From: Nitrobacteraceae bacterium AZCC 1564
GTDB lineage: Bacteria; Pseudomonadota; Alphaproteobacteria; Rhizobiales; Xanthobacteraceae
Length of the DNA stretch: 64,000 bases
Assembly (NCBI GenBank): GCA_036924835.1
Contig: JBAGRR010000001.1
Coordinates: forward strand, 5,099,001 to 5,163,000
Direction: 5' to 3'
Below are positions 59,984 through 64,000 of this stretch, one piece after another. The translations under genes and the position numbers were made by a program. The first letter of the stretch is position 1. The number at the start of each line of letters is the position of its first letter. Under the pieces are notes generated by a model. That model was not told where the DNA came from. It saw only the letters and a list, made by a program, of their open reading frames with translations, and did no database searches.

Positions 59984-60472
59984 ATGAACAGTGGACAGTC
60001 GAGCCGATTGACCGAGTTGCTGGCCCAAGCGGCTGCGCTGCAGAAGCAACAGGTCAGCATGTCGATCAAGGACTACGGGTTGGCGAAGTATGGGCTCGAG
60101 GAGCAGATCGCCACGGAACGCCTCAAGGCCGGAGAACAACTCGACACATACAAGCTGCAATTTGAAGGCCAGGTCTTCAACCTTGCAGGAAAAATGTACG
60201 GACCCGACGTTCTCAAGGGCGCGAACCTGTCGGATTCAATAATCCCCATGACCAAGCCTGTGACACTGGATGACAATTCGCTCCACTCGTGTCCCGAATC
60301 CGAAGTTCTTCATCGAGCTTGCAGTTTCACTCGGAAGAACTTCAAATCCGCCGAAACGATTTCAGAGGCTGCAGCGCTCAGGCCGTTCGCCGGCGATTTG
60401 CGAATATCAACAACACAGCAGAGACCAGGAAGTAGAACGCACCGAAGGCTGCGTATGGCGCCACGTCCATAA
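59984..60472 (+). pseudogene. unknown gene truncated by a hairpin element
   Basis: The first ~100 residues are a well-formed helical protein (LTELLAQAAALQKQQVSMSI; EEQIATERLKAGEQLDTYKL). At about 60284 the frame enters a CTAG-type hairpin (TCGTGTCCCGAATCCGAAGT) and from there reads random-looking sequence antisense to the 60378 gene. So the 3' end was probably replaced. I do not recognise the original family. Confidence 0.5.
60284..60350. repeat. degenerate CTAG-type hairpin
   Basis: GAAGTTCTTC pairs with GAAGAACTTC around a 22 nt loop. Termini have lost the CTAG (CTCGTGTCC; CAAATCCG). Confidence 0.5.
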
Positions 60473-60962
60473 TCGTCGGAATCTTGGCCGAGCCCGCTTG
60501 CACCACAAAGAACGCGCCAGCAAGCATCGACTGGGCTCCGCTCAGGATCATCGCCCACTGCGCACCGAATACGCGCCAGCGGCGAACGCCGGTGATCAGT
60601 TGGGCGAATCCCGCCGCGATTGCCCAGATCCCGAAAACTGCGAGCACTGCATTCATGCTCGCCAGCAAAGCGACGGCCACTGCGAGCGCGGCGAGGAGAC
60701 TGGCGACGACATTCATCGCCTGCGCCGGATTCGTTTTGAGGCCACCGCTGTTTTGCGCATCAAACCAGTTCGCCAGCGCGTCCCAGAGAGGGTAGCTGAC
60801 GAGCAGCAGTGCCGCGGCTATGGCAGATGAGTGACCAACGGCCGCTGCGGCCGCCACCCACGTCGCAGCAACGATGGCCCGAATGAGATAATATCGCGCC
60901 AGATTTCCGGTTAATTCGGCTTGCGCGCCAGTCTGTTTCGGATTGTCCGTCATCGTCGTCAT
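60378..60962 (-). CDS. multi-span membrane protein (HdeD/DUF308-like)
   Basis: The 194-residue protein has six hydrophobic helices, including ALLASMNAVLAVFGIWAIAAGFAQLITGVRRWR, a segment characteristic of the DUF308/HdeD acid-resistance membrane group. No enzymatic motif. ATG 60962 follows GGAG at six bases; two more ATGs lie close. It is divergent from the OhrR/MarR gene, whose palindrome lies between, so it is the likely regulated target. Confidence 0.75.
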   Translation of the reverse strand: MTTMTDNPKQTGAQAELTGNLARYYLIRAIVAATWVAAAAAVGHSSAIAAALLLVSYPLWDALANWFDAQNSGGLKTNPAQAMNVVASLLAALAVAVALLASMNAVLAVFGIWAIAAGFAQLITGVRRWRVFGAQWAMILSGAQSMLAGAFFVVQAGSAKIPTIMDVAPYAAFGAFYFLVSAVLLIFANRRRTA

Positions 60963-61020
60963 CTCAAACTCCATCACCGGGTGAGGCCACCCGCCGAAAA
61001 GGGCCGGTGCAGCCATCAAT

Positions 61021-61047
61021 ATATCGCGATAATCATTATCGCGATAT
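61021..61047. promoter_or_regulatory. perfect 27 bp palindrome (OhrR/MarR operator)
   Basis: Arms ATATCGCGATAAT and ATTATCGCGATAT flank one central base with no mismatch. It lies between divergent genes, upstream of a MarR-type regulator, and is its probable operator. Confidence 0.7.
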
Positions 61048-61084
61048 TCTTATGGAGCTTGTTTGGGAGGAGGTCCAGGATTAT

Positions 61085-61111
61085 TTGTCGCGATATACGT
61101 TATTGTGATAT
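61085..61111. promoter_or_regulatory. second, imperfect copy of the operator
   Basis: The 27 bp from 61085 match the 61021 palindrome at about 20 positions (GTCGCGATATACG then TTATTGTGATAT). It ends 16 bp before the likely start codon at 61128. Confidence 0.5.
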
Positions 61112-61127
61112 GCCCTTGAGGATGGCC

Positions 61128-61583
61128 GTGGATGAACTGACACTGGATCAGCACCTCTGTTTTGCGCTGTATGGCGCGAGCATGGCGATCGGCCGCGCTT
61201 ACAAACCGCTGCTGGACGCCTTGGAGATCACCTATCCGCAATATCTCGTTCTGAGCACGCTATGGGAAGGCGGTGCTCAAAGCGTCGGGAATATCGCGGA
61301 TCGGCTTGCGCTGGAATCGAGCACGATCACGCCCCTTGTGAAACGGCTTGAGCAGGCTGACCTCGTTGTGCGGAAACGGAATCCTGAAGACGAGCGACAA
61401 GTTGTTGTGAGCCTGACGGTCAAGGGAACGGCATTGCGCAAGAAAGCGCGCTGTCTGGGTGAGACCCTCTTTGCCGCAGCCGGTATGCCGGCGAAACGCT
61501 TGATCGACCTCAATCGCGAAGTCCGGGCCTTCCGTGACGCCGTGGCCGACTATCTTGAAAAGGACGGCTCAGGCGGGAGCTGA
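61128..61583 (+). CDS. OhrR-like MarR-family regulator
   Basis: The 151-residue protein resembles OhrR: LTLDQHLCFALYGASMAIGR with the peroxide-reactive Cys near residue 11, YPQYLVLSTLWEGGAQSVGNIADRLALESSTITPLVKRLEQADLVVRKRNPEDERQVVVSLT (winged helix with the DERQ wing). It would sense organic peroxide or a related oxidant and release its operator. GTG 61128 follows TTGAGG at six bases; upstream ATG codons lie in or beside the operator. Confidence 0.85.
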   Translation: MDELTLDQHLCFALYGASMAIGRAYKPLLDALEITYPQYLVLSTLWEGGAQSVGNIADRLALESSTITPLVKRLEQADLVVRKRNPEDERQVVVSLTVKGTALRKKARCLGETLFAAAGMPAKRLIDLNREVRAFRDAVADYLEKDGSGGS

Positions 61584-61967
61584 CTCCAGCCGCCCATTGT
61601 TCGGCGAGAACTGTTCTTCGGATCACGACCCAAGCAGCGCGCCGCGGAGCTCGACCTTTCACCCTTCACCAGACTCAGCCGAGGCGAACGGTGAATTCGT
61701 TGCCGACGCGGCAGGAAAGATGTGATCCCAAGTTAGCGCACCATACGAAAAATGACGCGCCCGAAAGTGCGCGCCATCACTTTAACCTCAATTCGGCTGA
61801 GCGTGCCGATAGGGCGTTTACTCATAAGCGCTTTGGATCTGCTTTGAGGTGCAAACCGGAAAACGTTCGCGCGCTCTGAGCCTTCCGCTTTTGGCCCATG
61901 TCGGACGTTGGGGATGTCCGCTTGCAGGCACTTGTCCTTGCAAGCGTCGCCGGTGAGCTGCCGGGCG
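61584..61967. other. gap, nothing recognised
   Basis: Between the OhrR-like gene and the end of the LysR gene I see no gene or repeat copy. A GAAAAATGACGCGCCCGAAAG segment near 61748 has no clear dyad partner. Confidence 0.35.
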
Positions 61968-62864
61968 TCAGTCGCGCGATGTGGATAGCCCCGCGAGAAG
62001 CGGAGCGTACGCGGCGAGCCTGCGGGATACGAACTCCCTGAAGAGCCGCACGCGTTTCGTCTTGCGTGTCTCCCCCTGTGTGAGAAGCCAGACCGTTCCG
62101 TACATGTGCAGGTCGGTGCCCGGCACCCTCACCAGCAGGGGGTCGGCATCGCCGACGAAGCAAGGCAGTGTCGTGATCCCGAGCCCTTGCCGTACAGCAA
62201 CGATCTGCGCCCCGGCGTCACTCGTCCTGAATGGAACCCCCGTGGTGCGAACCTCACCCTCGCTGGCCCAATCCGGAATTCCATGAATGCTGATGACGAT
62301 CCAGCGGATGGGATCAGGCGCGCCCGCACGCCACGCGGCCAGTCGATCGCGGGACATGTAGACGCCGCCGAACAGCTCCGGTCCCTTCAGGCCGTGAAGA
62401 TTGAGCGGCAGGGTTTTGCGGTCGTAGACGACGCGGATCGCCACGTCGGCCTCCCGGTTGGTCAGATTTGCCAGCTCGCCGAACGACAGGATCTCCATCT
62501 CGATGTCCGGATGCAGACGCGCGAAATCCGCGAGGTCCGGCATGAGCAGGTGTGTCGCGAGCGGCGGCGCCAGCGTCACCCGCAGACGCCCGCGCACGCT
62601 CTGGTCGCGCCCGAAGACCCGCGTCTCCAGCTGGTGCGACGACGCTTCCATCTGGTCCGCGAACTCGAGCACCTCCTCGCCTGCAGCCGTCAGGCGGTAG
62701 CCCGAAGGCAGCTTTTCGAACATGTGCACCCCGAGGCGTTCCTCGAGCTGGGCGATGCGTCGCAGCACTGTCGCGTGGTTCACACCGAGGCGCTCGGCGG
62801 CAGCCCGCACGGAGCCTCCGCGCGCGACGGCAAGAAAGAAGCGAACGTCATCCCAGTCGATCAT
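61968..62864 (-). CDS. LysR-family transcriptional regulator
   Basis: The 298-residue protein has an N-terminal winged helix (WDDVRFFLAVARGGSVRAAAERLGVNHATVLRRIAQLEERLGVHMFEKLPSGYRLTAAGEEVL) and a periplasmic-binding-type effector domain (RGRLRVTLAPPLATHLLMPDLADFARLHPDIEMEI). It is divergent from the SDR gene, so it probably controls it. ATG 62864 gives the canonical LysR start; the longer frame is not conserved-looking. Confidence 0.88.
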   Translation of the reverse strand: MIDWDDVRFFLAVARGGSVRAAAERLGVNHATVLRRIAQLEERLGVHMFEKLPSGYRLTAAGEEVLEFADQMEASSHQLETRVFGRDQSVRGRLRVTLAPPLATHLLMPDLADFARLHPDIEMEILSFGELANLTNREADVAIRVVYDRKTLPLNLHGLKGPELFGGVYMSRDRLAAWRAGAPDPIRWIVISIHGIPDWASEGEVRTTGVPFRTSDAGAQIVAVRQGLGITTLPCFVGDADPLLVRVPGTDLHMYGTVWLLTQGETRKTKRVRLFREFVSRRLAAYAPLLAGLSTSRD

Positions 62865-63132
62865 GGTGCAATCCCGCACCGCGCGGTGCGCCTTCCAAAG
62901 CCCGTATCTACGCCTCCTACAGCAGTAGGGGCAGTCATCATAGCCTGTGCCGACCAGGCAAGGCCCAATTCCGAAACGGCGGACAGCGATCATCGCGGCT
63001 GGCGTCAGTCGTCCGGCGGATCGATTTCGCACCACCGATGTGCGCGCTTCCGCACTCAACGCCCGACGTCGGCGGACCTATGTCGAGGTTCTCGGGGGCA
63101 GATGCTGTTCCGACACCACGAAAGGAGAGGTT

Positions 63133-63867
63133 ATGAGAAGGCTTGAGGGTAAGGTTGCAGTGATCACGGGCGGCGCTACCGGCATCGGCCGCGCCGCAGC
63201 AAAGCGCTTCATCGATGAAGGCGCCTTCGTCTTCATCTTCGGCCGCAGACAGGAAGCGCTCGACGCAGCTGTAGCCGACCTCGGGCCCAATGCCCGCGCG
63301 GTAAAGGGCTCGGTCTCCGATCTGGCCGACCTCGACCGACTCTACGCGGCGGTGAAGGCCGAGCGCGGATCCCTCGACATCGTCTTCGCCAATGCCGGGG
63401 CGGGAAGTCAGCTTCGGCTCGGCGAGATCACCGCCGCACACGTTGAGGAAACCTTCGACACCAACGTGAAGGGTACGATCTTCACCGTCCAGAAGGCGGT
63501 GCCGCTCATGGGCCAGGGCGGTTCGATCATCCTGACCGGATCGAGTGCCGGCACCACGGGCGCCCCGGCAATGAGCGCCTACAGCGCGAGCAAGGCGGCA
63601 GTGCGCAACCTCGCACGGACCTGGGCTGAGGACCTGAAGGGCAGCGGCATCCGGGTAAACGTGCTGTCGCCCGGGGCGACAGCGACCGAACTCGCGAAGG
63701 AAGCGCTCGGCGAGGAGGGGCAGAAGGTCTTCGCCTCGATGACTCCGCTCCAGCGCATGGCCGATCCGGCGGAGATCGGGGCCGTGGCCGCCTTTCTCGC
63801 GTCGTCGGACAGCAGCTTCATGACCGCCAGCGAAGTCGCCGTCGATGGCGGCTTAGCGCAACTCTGA
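63133..63867 (+). CDS. short-chain dehydrogenase/reductase
   Basis: The 244-residue protein has the SDR signature: KVAVITGGATGIGRAAAKRF, FANAG (NNAG-like), the catalytic Ser/Tyr/Lys in LTGSSAGTTG and YSASKAAVRNLARTWA, and VLSPGATATEL. It uses NAD(P)H on an unknown alcohol or ketone. AGGAGAGG before ATG 63133. The next SDR gene starts 49 bp downstream, and the LysR regulator reads outward from the shared spacer. Confidence 0.9.
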   Translation: MRRLEGKVAVITGGATGIGRAAAKRFIDEGAFVFIFGRRQEALDAAVADLGPNARAVKGSVSDLADLDRLYAAVKAERGSLDIVFANAGAGSQLRLGEITAAHVEETFDTNVKGTIFTVQKAVPLMGQGGSIILTGSSAGTTGAPAMSAYSASKAAVRNLARTWAEDLKGSGIRVNVLSPGATATELAKEALGEEGQKVFASMTPLQRMADPAEIGAVAAFLASSDSSFMTASEVAVDGGLAQL

Positions 63868-63916
63868 CCTCCGGCGCGGTCCCGTGCCTGGCCCACATAA
63901 CGAAAGATAAAAGATC

Positions 63917-64000
63917 ATGAAAAAACTGGAAGATAAGGTCGCAGTCATCACCGGCGGAAGCAGCGGGATTGGGTTGGCCACAGCCAAGCGCTTTGTGGAA
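63917..64000 (+). CDS. short-chain dehydrogenase/reductase, cut by the window end
   Basis: The first 28 codons read KLEDKVAVITGGSSGIG then LATAKRFVE, the Rossmann start of an SDR that resembles the preceding gene (KLEGKVAVITGGATGIG-type). ATG 63917 follows AAAGAT, a weak ribosome site. The remainder is outside the window. Confidence 0.85.
   Translation, partial: MKKLEDKVAVITGGSSGIGLATAKRFVE

Overview
The window looks like chromosome from a GC-rich alphaproteobacterium of the Bradyrhizobium / Rhodopseudomonas / Afipia group (Nitrobacteraceae). The reasons are the protein style (FixJ-like regulator and PAS kinase, phasin, DUF1236, small CxxC proteins, an RRKFLASC-type small protein) and the dense dispersed palindromes between genes. 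This assignment is inference from family flavour; no rRNA, tRNA or CRISPR array was seen. Gene order is patchy: short metabolic, stress and regulatory modules are separated by repeat-rich accessory DNA.

Layout. 0.1-5.3 kb: GNAT-like acyltransferase, two small secreted proteins behind an FNR/FixK-type box, an MFS exporter, a frameshifted Gly/Asn-rich protein and a phosphoesterase. 5.6-8.6 kb: VOC protein and a TetR regulator divergent from a thioredoxin-reductase-like flavoprotein plus methyltransferase. 9.3-16.3 kb: small membrane protein, first hairpin array, phasin, VOC, spermidine-synthase-like membrane protein, Ada-type regulator, SnoaL and GYD proteins. 16.5-22.7 kb: M15-like peptidase, L,D-transpeptidase, then an AIPR abortive-infection gene lying between two ~500 bp copies of the transpeptidase 3' end. 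22.8-28.7 kb: small zinc-knuckle proteins, two response regulators, second hairpin array, PAS histidine kinase, secreted protein and universal stress protein behind a perfect FNR/FixK box. 29-35 kb: two formamidase-family proteins, NUDIX hydrolase, zinc/manganese ABC binding protein and permease (no ATPase gene in the window). 35.5-43.3 kb: sulfurtransferase, a small protein whose paralogue is fused to the end of an adenylate cyclase, alpha/beta hydrolase, DUF1236, acetyltransferase, LysM protein. 43.6-49 kb: divergent arsenic-resistance cluster with two unrelated arsenate reductases, Acr3, two ArsR proteins, flavoprotein and MFS exporter. 49.3-51.2 kb: beta-carbonic anhydrase and VOC protein.

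51.5-56.2 kb is the most distinctive functional unit: a Cys/Gly-rich peptide with a signal-peptide-like N-terminus, then the third four-hairpin array, then a fused E1-like/YcaO cyclodehydratase and a SagB-type dehydrogenase. This is the gene set for an azol(in)e-containing RiPP (TOMM). 56.4-64 kb: GntR regulator with three helically phased operators, ketopantoate-reductase-like and acyl-CoA-ligase genes, OhrR/MarR regulator with a perfect 27 bp palindrome, LysR regulator divergent from two SDR genes (the last cut by the window edge).

The main unexplained structure is a family of ~75-80 bp CTAG-bounded hairpins. At three unlinked sites they form arrays of exactly four different hairpins (~330-343 bp, ~88 bp pitch, 12-14 nt AT-rich linkers beginning CAAR on the + strand). 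The stem sequences differ between members, but the two arms change together. Degenerate or half copies occur at about nine more sites. A second ~105 bp palindromic repeat occurs four times, and in several places a gene's stop codon lies inside the end of a repeat.
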